Shown: one piece after another, positions 1 through 5,706 of the stretch
How positions within the stretch are numbered: position 1 is the first letter of the stretch
Layout of the letters: each line of letters starts with the position of its first letter
Virus record (IMG/VR): IMGVR_UViG_3300004097_000045
Location: 1 to 26,406 of that record
From: a virus
Length of the DNA: 26,406 nucleotides
Strand: one strand, 5' to 3'
The notes under the pieces: generated by a model
Told to the model about the DNA's origin: nothing
Database searches by the model: none
The model's input: only the letters and a program-made list of their open reading frames with translations
Position numbers and translations under genes: made by a program

Positions 1-81
1 GGAGCTAAAGTGTGTATATTTCACGGATCCCCTAATCCAACAGAAGTGAGTGAAGAATGGGTGAAGAAAAACTATTTGTAA
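1..81 (+). CDS. 3' end of an upstream gene, glycosyltransferase-like C-terminus (partial)
   Basis: An open frame enters from the left edge and stops with TAA at 79-81, giving 26 residues that end in EEWVKKNYL. The segment FHGSPNP followed by a WVK motif resembles the C-terminal end of a group of phage putative glycosyltransferases that finish with FHG-x-P-x-P and WV-(K/R). That likeness is from memory and rests on very few residues. The next gene starts inside its last codons in another frame, the tight packing seen throughout this window. The rest of the gene lies outside the window. Confidence 0.5.
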   Translation, partial: GAKVCIFHGSPNPTEVSEEWVKKNYL

Positions 82-311
82 GAAGAACTACAAGTACAGA
101 AACAGATAAAGGTGTACAACAATCTAATATTCAAATATACTTTTATGAATCAATTGATCTAGCTTGGACATATTTTAGAGAGATAATGTCAGAAGATGAA
201 TGGCAAAAGCAGATAGATAATGGTGAAGGTTTTTATATTGTAAACGGAGAGGGTTATGTCAACTTCATTTTCCTCGAAACGAGGAAAGTATCAGTACCAG
301 CTACAACCTAG
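57..311 (+). CDS. Small hypothetical protein (84 aa)
   Basis: I do not recognise a family. The protein is acidic and aromatic-rich, with no membrane segment, and has a repeated NGEG motif (NGEGFYIVNGEGYVNF) near its C-terminus. The start overlaps the end of the preceding partial gene by 25 bases and has only a weak ribosome binding site (GAGTGAAG). The last 56 bases overlap the next gene, which has the stronger ribosome binding site. The true start and end of this small gene are therefore less certain than its reading frame. Confidence 0.5.
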   Translation: MGEEKLFVRRTTSTETDKGVQQSNIQIYFYESIDLAWTYFREIMSEDEWQKQIDNGEGFYIVNGEGYVNFIFLETRKVSVPATT

Positions 312-438
312 TATATATGGAGATACAGGTTGGTACATCTATGAATTTAGTCCTAAGGGTGATTTTAAAATGATAGGTCCGTATTTAACTCCAGAAGAAG
401 CAGAAGCAGATTTAAGGAATTTAGAAAATGAAGCGTGA
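256..438 (+). CDS. Small hypothetical protein (60 aa)
   Basis: The start is supported by GGAGAGG just upstream of the ATG. The C-terminal two thirds (GWYIYEFSPKGDFKMIGPYL, then TPEEAEADLRNLE) read like a small folded domain: a strand-rich part followed by a short acidic helix. I do not know its function. It overlaps the preceding ORF by 56 bases, and its stop overlaps the next start by 11 bases, so it is probably translationally coupled to the SGNH-like gene. Confidence 0.55.
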   Translation: MSTSFSSKRGKYQYQLQPSIYGDTGWYIYEFSPKGDFKMIGPYLTPEEAEADLRNLENEA

Positions 439-1417
439 CATATACATTACATCAGGTTGTAGTTATTCAGATCCAGATTTTAAACATATAGATCCAAATT
501 ATACTGTTGAGTATGATATGTGGATGGCTCACCTAAGAAAAAAATTAGGAATTAAAGAAGATAAATGGTTTGACTTAGGTAAAGGCGGTGCATGTAATAG
601 ATGGATTTTTAATTCGATCATAAGAAAATGTACCGAAGTAGGTGAAAGTAATGTTAAAGCTATCTTTGTATCATGGAGTGGTTTTGATAGATATACTATA
701 CCTTGTACAGAAATAAAAACTAATCTAACTTATGAATTGTTAAACTGGAGTGAGATTACCTCTGGTAAACCTATTACATCTATGTTTCAAGTTTATAAAT
801 CTTACTTTGTTCAAGATGAAGATTACGATAAACAATATAAATTACTTCAAAAAATAAAAAATTTAGATGACGTTGATAACATAGATAACTTTCTGATGTT
901 TAAAAAAGAAGTTATGAAAAAAACTTGGGAAGACATGGGAATGAATTTTGCAGCTTCTGCTAAGAGAATGTTTACTGACCATGGTTTAGATATTATGTTT
1001 AGTGATAACTTAGGTTATATGTATGCTCTATTTCAATATGCTAAATCTATTGGTGCTCAAATTATAGCTGCTCAAGGAGTCTTCCCTATATCAGTATGGG
1101 AACTTAATAGATTAGTACAAATGGGATTCATACAAAGACTTAGAATAAACAAAGGTTGGAATAGCGAACTATCAAAACTTCTCCTTACAAACTTTGAAAA
1201 CAAACCTAGAAAAATCAGTTATATATTAGATAAAGAAAAGAAACACTTTATAGGTTGGCCTTTTTATAGACACTTAGGAGGAGATACCTTTTGTGATTTA
1301 ATAACAGAAAAAGAATTACTTATTTCAGAGTTAGATGGTCATCCTAATAAAGAAGGAAATGAGTTAATTGGAAATATTTTTTATGAAAGGTATAAAGATG
1401 TTTATACATTGGCTTAG
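428..1417 (+). CDS. SGNH/GDSL-hydrolase-like protein (copy 1)
   Basis: 329 residues. The N-terminus carries a GCSYS motif at residues 10-14, matching SGNH block I with Ser12 as the expected nucleophile. A glycine/Asn segment GKGGACNRWIF follows, then a VSWSGFDRY strand, and near the C-terminus LDGHPNKEGNELIG (Asp303, His305) as the likely Asp/His block. In the SGNH superfamily such residues act in ester hydrolysis of acyl or acetyl groups, but phage members of this type have no substrate known to me, and hydrolase activity here is inferred. A shorter relative lies at 23355-24020, and both copies are followed by a mini-protein with the same C-terminal motif. No signal peptide is visible, so it is probably cytoplasmic or virion-associated. 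Confidence 0.65.
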   Translation: MKRDIYITSGCSYSDPDFKHIDPNYTVEYDMWMAHLRKKLGIKEDKWFDLGKGGACNRWIFNSIIRKCTEVGESNVKAIFVSWSGFDRYTIPCTEIKTNLTYELLNWSEITSGKPITSMFQVYKSYFVQDEDYDKQYKLLQKIKNLDDVDNIDNFLMFKKEVMKKTWEDMGMNFAASAKRMFTDHGLDIMFSDNLGYMYALFQYAKSIGAQIIAAQGVFPISVWELNRLVQMGFIQRLRINKGWNSELSKLLLTNFENKPRKISYILDKEKKHFIGWPFYRHLGGDTFCDLITEKELLISELDGHPNKEGNELIGNIFYERYKDVYTLA

Positions 1418-1490
1418 ATTTAGAATGTGGTTTAAAGGACTCTTTAAGAAGAAAAACGATAAGAAACAAAATCCATATATCTATCATTGA
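1398..1490 (+). CDS. Mini-protein ending NPYIYH (30 aa), partner of SGNH copy 1
   Basis: A 30-residue ORF starts inside the end of the SGNH-like gene (20-base overlap, +1 frame) and stops at TGA 1488-1490. It begins with an aromatic/basic stretch (MFIHWLRFRMWFKGLF), continues with a Lys-rich linker and ends NPYIYH. The mini-ORF at 24004-24108 sits in the same place after the second SGNH-like gene and ends DPFIYH. That repeated arrangement is the main reason to call such a short frame a gene. The amphipathic basic N-terminus could bind membrane or protein; function is unknown. Confidence 0.6.
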   Translation: MFIHWLRFRMWFKGLFKKKNDKKQNPYIYH

Positions 1491-1515
1491 CTATAACAAT
1501 ATTAAGGATAATAAA

Positions 1516-1764
1516 ATGACAGAATTTACATCAGGAATTTTTGAAGTAATAAAAAGATTAATAGGCGGAAGTAGTATATCTCTAGCTATTGTCTACACAC
1601 TAGGTCATATTGTAATAGCTATGACTGTTGTTAGTACAATGACAGGAGCAAGTATATGGGAAGCTGGCCTTGTTGCATTAGTAGAGCCTGCAATTAACGG
1701 TGTTTGGTTTTATATACTACATTCAATTTATAAAAAAATGACTAATAACAGCATAGTAAAATGA
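1516..1764 (+). CDS. DUF2061-like small inner-membrane protein
   Basis: 82 residues with two hydrophobic segments (about 20-42 and 48-70). The pattern of a Ser-rich first helix, G-A-S-x-W-E-A-G at its end, and a second helix ending in FYILHSIYKKM resembles the DUF2061 family, whose second helix usually ends Y-x-HE-x-x-W. The glutamate of that motif is replaced here, so the match is moderate. AAGGA lies 10 bases before the ATG. Its stop overlaps the next gene by 4 bases (ATGA). Role in phage infection unknown. Confidence 0.55.
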   Translation: MTEFTSGIFEVIKRLIGGSSISLAIVYTLGHIVIAMTVVSTMTGASIWEAGLVALVEPAINGVWFYILHSIYKKMTNNSIVK

Positions 1765-2021
1765 AGTGGTACATTATAGCATTATTATATCTTCAACCTA
1801 ACGTTGAACCTCATGTTGTGGTTAACAGTGATTATATTTTTAAATCATATAAAACATGTCATGAGTTTATGGTAAAGCAACAATGGAATCTCAGAGATAC
1901 GTTAATACAAAGGTACCCTCAGTTAGATAGTCATGAGAAACATTATAGTATGAGATGTGTAAGTGAAGAAGGTGCTTTAGAAATATACAATAGTCTTAAA
2001 AATAAAGGTCAAGATATTTGA
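1761..2021 (+). CDS. Small hypothetical protein with hydrophobic N-terminus (86 aa)
   Basis: The N-terminus MKWYIIALLYLQP is hydrophobic but short, and could be a weak signal peptide or membrane anchor. The rest is soluble, with two cysteines (one in YKTCHEF, one in MRCVSEE) that could form a disulfide if exported. No family recognised. ATGA overlap with the upstream membrane-protein gene and TTGA overlap with the downstream glycosyltransferase gene place it in the same operon. Confidence 0.55.
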   Translation: MKWYIIALLYLQPNVEPHVVVNSDYIFKSYKTCHEFMVKQQWNLRDTLIQRYPQLDSHEKHYSMRCVSEEGALEIYNSLKNKGQDI

Positions 2022-2764
2022 AAACTCTTTTAATTCAAATTGATATATTCCAAGATCAGTATACAGATATTGAAGATAGAACTACAGCTACAGCATCCGT
2101 ATTAAAAGAAAGAAATGACGATGTTAAATCTAAGTCAGTTATTTTTAGTGGAGCAGCCGCACAGAGATTTGGTTGGGATTATACTTTAGAAGGTAAGAGA
2201 GAAACTAAACATAGATCTCCTTGCTTTGAAATATTTAAAATTTTTAGAGATGATAAGTACCTTGAATATGATAGAATATTGTATTTAGATACAGATGTAT
2301 ATTATTACCCAGACAGTCCTAATATTATTGATTATTACCCAGATGAAGGTTTTCATGCTGTAAGTAGATTAGGTAAAATATTTGATGAAGGTAAAGAACC
2401 TGATCACTTATCAAGAATTAATAAAAGCCATTTAATAGAAAAATATAGACAAAATTATTTTAATTCTGGAGTATTACTATTAGATAGAAACACTATACTT
2501 AAGATGAAACCTTTTTTATCACATGAACAAATAGAAGAATGGTTAACAGCTAGAGGTCTCTGGTCAGATGATCAATCAGCTATTAACATAGCTGCAGTTG
2601 AGTCAGGTGTTAACATAGTTCCGATGCATCAGTATTGGAATCAAATGGATAAAAGATATAAAGATGGTTACATAGTACATCTTAAAGGAAGTATAAAAAA
2701 TAGATCAAATGTATTTGATGATAGAGCGAAGGAGTATTTAAATGCCGTTTCCAGCAGTAATTGA
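2018..2764 (+). CDS. GT8-like nucleotide-sugar glycosyltransferase
   Basis: 248 residues, starting at a TTG codon that overlaps the preceding stop (TTGA), with AAAGGT upstream. A DTD motif at residues 91-93 (YLDTDVYYY) fits the metal/nucleotide-sugar DXD site of GT-A enzymes. NYFNSGVLLLDR (146-157), WSDDQSAIN (182-190) and IVHLKG (219-224) follow in the order of the GT8 family, where the last His coordinates the metal. The natural acceptor cannot be read from the sequence; phage relatives glycosylate DNA, virion proteins or host surface glycans. It sits between membrane proteins and clpP. The GT-A fold call is firm, the GT8 label likely. Confidence 0.75.
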   Translation: MKTLLIQIDIFQDQYTDIEDRTTATASVLKERNDDVKSKSVIFSGAAAQRFGWDYTLEGKRETKHRSPCFEIFKIFRDDKYLEYDRILYLDTDVYYYPDSPNIIDYYPDEGFHAVSRLGKIFDEGKEPDHLSRINKSHLIEKYRQNYFNSGVLLLDRNTILKMKPFLSHEQIEEWLTARGLWSDDQSAINIAAVESGVNIVPMHQYWNQMDKRYKDGYIVHLKGSIKNRSNVFDDRAKEYLNAVSSSN

Positions 2765-3344
2765 AACAGAAAAAGATGGAAGAGAAAAAGCTTACGATGT
2801 TTATACTCGATTAGCTAAAGATAGAATTTTATTTTTAAATGGTGTAGTAGAAGAAAATATGAGTAATCATATAGTAGCTACTTTGTTATGGTTAGAGAGT
2901 CAAAACCCTAAAGCACCTATTAATATGTATATAAATTCACCTGGAGGTAGTGTAGTAGCTGGAATGGCTATCTATGATATTATGATGTATATTCAGTCTC
3001 CAATAACTACCATTGTTACTGGTCAAGCAGCTTCGATGGGCTCTTTACTTGCTTGTGCAGGAGCTAAAAGATTAGTAACTACAAATAGCAGACATATGAT
3101 TCATCAGCCTCTAGGTGGTGCTTCAGGACAGGCTACTGAAGTAGAAATAGCTTTCAAAGAACTGCAGCGATGGAAAAAAGTTTTAACTGAAATTTATGTT
3201 AGACATACAGGTCATAGTTTTGTAAAACTTGAAAAAGATATGGATAGAGATAACTTTATGACAGCAGCAGAAGCTGTAGAATATAATTTAGCTGATGAGG
3301 TAGTACATGAACGAGTTAGACATGCTGAAAAAAACAATAGCTGA
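2742..3344 (+). CDS. clpP: ClpP-type ATP-dependent protease proteolytic subunit
   Basis: 200 residues, close to bacterial ClpP. The catalytic triad is in place: Ser98 in GQAASMGS, His121 in MIHQPLGG and Asp170 in DRDNFMTA. The INSPGGSV strand that aligns substrate is present at 65-71. AAGGAG lies 8 bases before the ATG; the gene overlaps the glycosyltransferase end by 23 bases. No Clp ATPase is visible in the window, so the peptidase would have to work with a host ClpX/ClpA or with an ATPase elsewhere in the phage genome. Phage ClpP-like proteins can serve in head maturation or general proteolysis; here it is not next to capsid genes, which favours a proteostasis role. Confidence 0.92.
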   Translation: MPFPAVIETEKDGREKAYDVYTRLAKDRILFLNGVVEENMSNHIVATLLWLESQNPKAPINMYINSPGGSVVAGMAIYDIMMYIQSPITTIVTGQAASMGSLLACAGAKRLVTTNSRHMIHQPLGGASGQATEVEIAFKELQRWKKVLTEIYVRHTGHSFVKLEKDMDRDNFMTAAEAVEYNLADEVVHERVRHAEKNNS

Positions 3345-3453
3345 TGAAACAGAATATAACCATAAGCTTCTAATTAGAATAAAAGAATTATCTGAAGAGA
3401 ATGCTAAACTTAAAGAACAAATAGAAATATTAGAGAAAAAAAAGGGCTTTTGA
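3322..3453 (+). CDS. Coiled-coil mini-protein (43 aa)
   Basis: This ORF starts in the last codons of clpP (+1 frame, 23-base overlap) and ends at TGA 3451-3453, inside the terminator hairpin. The sequence has a clear heptad pattern (LLIRIKELSEENAKLKEQIE), so it should form a short coiled coil. Its coupling to clpP suggests a small partner or adaptor, but no known adaptor motif is visible. The overlap of stop codon and terminator shows how compact the region is. Confidence 0.55.
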   Translation: MLKKTIADETEYNHKLLIRIKELSEENAKLKEQIEILEKKKGF

Positions 3454-3463
3454 GCCCTTTTTT
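3438..3463 (+). terminator. Rho-independent terminator after clpP operon
   Basis: GGGCT (3444-3448) pairs with AGCCC (3453-3457) across a TTTG loop. The stem is extended by six A-T pairs and ends in a run of six Ts. It closes the operon running from the left edge through clpP, directly upstream of the first of the repeated promoters. Confidence 0.85.
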
Positions 3464-3465
3464 AG

Positions 3466-3503
3466 TTGCCTTTTGACGAGAAGTATACGATAATAAAGTA
3501 TAA
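3466..3503 (+). promoter_or_regulatory. Sigma70-type promoter, class I copy 1
   Basis: TTGCCT (3466-3471), a 17-base spacer and GATAAT (3489-3494), followed by AAAGTATAA. It lies right after the terminator and precedes the 74-aa gene. The same arrangement recurs at 3734, 4752 and 5063. Confidence 0.75.
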
Positions 3504-3521
3504 TAAAGAAAAGGAAATAAA

Positions 3522-3746
3522 ATGACTAGACCAATTTCAGTAGCAAGATTAAAAGCAAATATTTTAAGCAGTTCTAATAAGCCAGAAATTATTAGAATTT
3601 TAGTTGATACTTTACCTTATCAGATTAATAGAGAATTAAAAGAAGAAGTAAAAAAGCAGCTTATTAAAAGATATGTTATGGTTAAAGAGTTAGAAGCTTC
3701 TTTAATAAAGTTTGGAAAAATGGAAAAAAACAGTTGCACTTTGTAG
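3522..3746 (+). CDS. Small hypothetical protein (74 aa)
   Basis: Start supported by AAAGGAAATAAA ahead of the ATG and by promoter copy 1. The protein is basic and mostly helical in composition (LKEEVKKQLIKRYVMVKELEASL), with no membrane segment and one cysteine at the C-terminus. No family recognised. The gene has its own promoter, and the -35 box of the next promoter overlaps its 3' end. That is typical of short phage early genes that alter host functions, but this is inference. Confidence 0.6.
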   Translation: MTRPISVARLKANILSSSNKPEIIRILVDTLPYQINRELKEEVKKQLIKRYVMVKELEASLIKFGKMEKNSCTL

Positions 3747-3771
3747 GAAAAGTAGTTATAATAAAGTATAA
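3734..3771 (+). promoter_or_regulatory. Sigma70-type promoter, class I copy 2
   Basis: TTGCAC (3734-3739), a 17-base spacer, TATAAT (3757-3762), then AAAGTATAA. The -35 box lies inside the last codons of the preceding gene. It drives the 72-aa gene and probably the co-directional ORFs up to 4755. Confidence 0.8.
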
Positions 3772-3794
3772 AATTAGAAAAGAAGGGAAATAAA

Positions 3795-4013
3795 ATGTCA
3801 AATACTAAAAGATATATCATGGATTTAGAAGAGAAATTCGAAGATGCTATTATTAAAATAGTTAAGGATGCAGATTGTATCGAAGAAGCTGTAAAAAAAG
3901 CTGAAGAGCTTAGCAGTAAAGAGTATAACTGGATCGAAGCAGATGTCGTAGGAGAGATGGTCGACTTTGCTTGGTCAGAAATACAGTCAGAAGGATTCAG
4001 ACCTTATGTTTAG
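3795..4013 (+). CDS. Small acidic hypothetical protein (72 aa)
   Basis: Start supported by GAAGGGAAATAAA and promoter copy 2. Acidic and helical (LEEKFEDAIIKIVKDADCIEEAVKKAEEL), with no motif I recognise. Its stop overlaps the start of the SWIM-type gene by 8 bases, suggesting translational coupling of this small-gene operon. Confidence 0.6.
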   Translation: MSNTKRYIMDLEEKFEDAIIKIVKDADCIEEAVKKAEELSSKEYNWIEADVVGEMVDFAWSEIQSEGFRPYV

Positions 4014-4209
4014 TCATAAAGCTGAAGATATCAATACTAAGAATCATCCTTGGGTAGGTATAATTTGGCCTATCAAAGGATCTAAAGGTAATACTTATAG
4101 TGTTGAAATGACTAATCATGGTTTTTCTTGTGATTGTATTGCTTATGCTAAGTGTAAGCATATTAAAGAAGTTGAAAGTAAGTTTGAAGATGTGGATACG
4201 AGCACGTAA
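4006..4209 (+). CDS. SWIM-type zinc-finger mini-protein (67 aa)
   Basis: I place the start at ATG 4006 (AGAAGGA upstream) rather than a TTG further up, because it overlaps the previous stop in the usual way here. The protein has a CxC-x5-CxH pattern (Cys42, Cys44, Cys50, His52 in SCDCIAYAKCKHI) preceded by a strand-rich segment NTYSVEMTNHGF. This is the SWIM zinc-finger arrangement, found in DNA- or protein-binding proteins. At 67 residues it would be nearly a stand-alone SWIM domain. Target unknown. Confidence 0.6.
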   Translation: MFSHKAEDINTKNHPWVGIIWPIKGSKGNTYSVEMTNHGFSCDCIAYAKCKHIKEVESKFEDVDTST

Positions 4210-4399
4210 CGAAGAAACTGGAGGTATAGAATATTTCTTACAAGATGAACCTTCAGTTAAAGTATTTAAAAGTGTAAAAGAAAATAGATGGTGCGGTTCG
4301 TATCATGAATACGGAACAGTTTATGGTCAAACTGTTAAAGGAGTTAAGGAGTTAATATTATGGATTTTAAAACAGAAAAAAGATACAAGGTCTATCTAG
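4190..4399 (+). CDS. Small hypothetical protein (69 aa)
   Basis: I place the start at ATG 4190 (MWIRARNEETGG...), because the longer upstream extension is only the other-frame reading of the SWIM gene. The product looks like a small folded protein with aromatic strands (RWCGSYHEYGTVYGQTVKG) and a C-terminal helix. No family recognised. It overlaps the SWIM gene by 20 bases and the next gene by 40, so expression is probably coupled. Confidence 0.5.
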   Translation: MWIRARNEETGGIEYFLQDEPSVKVFKSVKENRWCGSYHEYGTVYGQTVKGVKELILWILKQKKDTRSI

Positions 4400-4755
4400 C
4401 AAAATTAAAAAGAACTGATTCTGAACCTAGAGTAGTATATAAGGTTGGAATTACAAGTTCTAAAGATGCTATGACTAGACTTAACTATAGAGGTATTGAT
4501 GAACCTAATCCTATCTCTGAGCATTTCTCTGATATTAAAGTTATGTATAGTACTAAACAAAAGTATACAAGATTAGAAGCTGAGCATTTAGAGAAAACAG
4601 TTATGATGGGTATCTGTAAAGATAAGAATGAAGAGTTTTTTCATAATTGGTGGGAACCTAATAAGATCTCTGGTATTACTGAAATGCGTAAATGGGATTA
4701 TGATGAAATACAAAAAATCTTTACTTTTTTTAAAAATAATGAAAAAAACAGTTGA
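4360..4755 (+). CDS. GIY-YIG/T5orf172-like putative nuclease (131 aa)
   Basis: Start supported by AAGGAG eight bases ahead of the ATG. The N-terminal half carries KVYLAKL, then YKVGITSSKDAMTRL, matching the first two strands and the Arg-bearing helix of the GIY-YIG fold in its T5orf172 variant (Y-x-V-x-x... YKIGIT...R). A glutamate in RLEAEHLEKTVM could be the metal-binding residue. If real it would cut DNA as a stand-alone endonuclease. The call is from pattern only and moderate; an inactive DNA-binding version is possible. The -35 box of the next promoter overlaps its last codons. Confidence 0.45.
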   Translation: MDFKTEKRYKVYLAKLKRTDSEPRVVYKVGITSSKDAMTRLNYRGIDEPNPISEHFSDIKVMYSTKQKYTRLEAEHLEKTVMMGICKDKNEEFFHNWWEPNKISGITEMRKWDYDEIQKIFTFFKNNEKNS

Positions 4756-4789
4756 TTTATGGTTAAAAGTAGGCTATAATAAAGTATAA
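4752..4789 (+). promoter_or_regulatory. Sigma70-type promoter, class I copy 3
   Basis: TTGATT (4752-4757), a 17-base spacer, TATAAT (4775-4780), then AAAGTATAA. The -35 box overlaps the end of the preceding gene. It precedes the 81-aa gene. Confidence 0.8.
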
Positions 4790-4808
4790 AATGAAGAGAG
4801 GGAAAGAT

Positions 4809-5054
4809 ATGCAGATTACAGATTTAGTAGAATTATTAGAAGCAATGAGTTCAGAAGAGCAAGATGAACTTGCTACTCAACTTATTAATAAGTATCCTTC
4901 AGTAGGTGCTGCTCTAGCGACTAAGATCAATATAGCTCATCAGGATAGATTTTATACTGAGAGTGAAGCAATGAATGATTCATTAGAAGCTAGAGGTCAT
5001 GTTGGTTTTGATCAAGGTAGAAAATTAGTTGCTAAAGAGTTAGGAATTAGTTAA
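4809..5054 (+). CDS. Small hypothetical protein (81 aa)
   Basis: I start the gene at ATG 4809, behind GAGAGGGAAAGAT. The ATG 18 bases earlier belongs to the conserved promoter leader, which also appears in copy 4 without coding there. The N-terminal half is a helical acidic segment (ITDLVELLEAMSSEEQDELATQLINKYP); the C-terminal half contains RGHVGFDQGRKLVAKELGI. No known family recognised. Confidence 0.6.
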   Translation: MQITDLVELLEAMSSEEQDELATQLINKYPSVGAALATKINIAHQDRFYTESEAMNDSLEARGHVGFDQGRKLVAKELGIS

Positions 5055-5062
5055 AAAAGTAG

Positions 5063-5100
5063 TTGCCTTTTGATTAAAAAGAGGTTATAATAAAGTATAA
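5063..5100 (+). promoter_or_regulatory. Sigma70-type promoter, class I copy 4 (drives structured RNA)
   Basis: TTGCCT (5063-5068), a 17-base spacer, TATAAT (5086-5091), then AAAGTATAA. The leader that follows keeps the AAAAGGAAATATAAA-ATG of the other copies, but the ATG (5123) is followed by ACA and then TAG, so only a two-codon frame results. The transcript then enters the structured RNA. Confidence 0.82.
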
Positions 5101-5131
5101 AATGAAGAAAAGGAAATATAAAATGACATAG

Positions 5132-5300
5132 CGATAGTAAAGGTTGAGAGGCTGAATAAGGGAGAGCGATAGGCTCGACAGTCTCAGAGGTTTACAAGTC
5201 TGGTAGGACTCAAGGAACCGTAACCTCATCTAAAAACTGCCCGCTTCTACCGCTGAGGGGTATACCTAGGTAGAAGTGATTGTAAGAGAGCCCCTCATAA
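5132..5300 (+). ncRNA. Unclassified structured RNA with 3' H-type pseudoknot
   Basis: No frame is open here, yet the sequence folds well by eye. Domain 1: GAGA (5146-5149) and CTG (5152-5154) pair with CAG-TCTC (5179-5185), capped by GAGC/GCTC (5164-5167/5173-5176). Domain 2: GAGGTT(T)AC (5187-5195) pairs with GTAACCTC (5220-5227), with AGTC/GACT inside. Domain 3: CGCTTCTACC (5242-5251) pairs with GGTAGAAGTG (5269-5278), and its loop TGAGGGG (5254-5260) pairs with CCCCTCA (5291-5297), an H-type pseudoknot. It lies between promoter copy 4 and the ribosome binding site of the 68-aa gene. It could be a riboswitch or translational operator, or a free-standing small RNA. I do not recognise a known family. 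Confidence 0.65.
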
Positions 5301-5322
5301 ATTTAATTAAGGAGAGATTTTT

Positions 5323-5529
5323 ATGAATAATACGTTAAAAGTAGGAAGCCCAGTTTATTCAAAGTTTGGTCATAGTAAGATTAAGAAGATAGAACTTTGC
5401 GAAAAACAAGGCGAAAAGTACGGTATTGATATAAAAGAGATTCCTTTTGATTTAGCTGATAGGTGTATTTTTGATCTAGATAACGGTCATTGGTCTTATG
5501 GATATGATCTAGATTATATTCCTTTCTAA
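5323..5529 (+). CDS. Small hypothetical protein downstream of the structured RNA (68 aa)
   Basis: AAGGAGAG precedes the ATG, 13 bases downstream of the pseudoknot's 3' strand. The protein reads as a small strand-rich domain (VGSPVYSKFGHSKIKKIELCEKQG), like an SH3/KOW-type barrel start, and ends with aromatic acidic residues (YGYDLDYIPF). No family recognised. The tRNA-Arg begins at the base after its stop codon, so one transcript probably carries the structured RNA, this ORF and the tRNA. Confidence 0.6.
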   Translation: MNNTLKVGSPVYSKFGHSKIKKIELCEKQGEKYGIDIKEIPFDLADRCIFDLDNGHWSYGYDLDYIPF

Positions 5530-5606
5530 CTGCCCTTAGCTCAGCTGGATAGAGCAGCTGCCTTCTAAGCAGCAGGCCGGGAGTTCGAATCTCTCAGGGC
5601 AGGCCA
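5530..5606 (+). tRNA. tRNA-Arg (anticodon UCU)
   Basis: A complete cloverleaf can be drawn: acceptor CTGCCCT (5530-5536) pairs perfectly with AGGGCAG (5596-5602), discriminator G, and an encoded CCA (5604-5606). The D-loop has AGCTCAGCTGGATAGAGC. The anticodon stem GCTGC/GCAGC closes the loop CTTCTAA, giving anticodon TCT. The T-arm has the standard TTCGAAT loop. It reads AGA, the arginine codon that clearly dominates the phage genes here, so it probably supplements host decoding. Confidence 0.95.
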
Positions 5607-5663
5607 AACTTTTTTAAAAAAAACTTAGTCTTAGAAAAACTTTTTTAAAAAAGTTAGTATAAT
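5607..5663 (+). promoter_or_regulatory. Class II promoter region with A/T palindromes
   Basis: AACTTTTTTAAAAAA occurs at 5607 and again as a perfect 18-bp palindrome AACTTTTTTAAAAAAGTT (5638-5655). The second copy is followed by TATAAT at 5658-5663. The element AACTTTTT-x-AAAAAA starts exactly 20 bases before TATAAT, the same spacing as at 9435/9455. There is no TTGACA-like -35 box. It could be an activator-dependent (middle-type) promoter for the DUF932 gene; the first copy may help terminate the tRNA transcript. Confidence 0.55.
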
Positions 5664-5706
5664 AATAGTATAAGAAATTGAGAAATAAATTGTAGGAGAT
5701 TTGAAT

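Noticed and set aside
4118-4189. Upstream extension of the 69-aa gene with a hydrophobic start resembling a signal peptide
   Set aside because: The hydrophobic residues come from the alternate frame of the SWIM motif gene; ATG 4190 is the more sensible start.
5132-5300. Group I intron, RNase P RNA, cobalamin or glutamine riboswitch
   Set aside because: I looked for their conserved core sequences and did not find convincing matches; a covariance search would decide.
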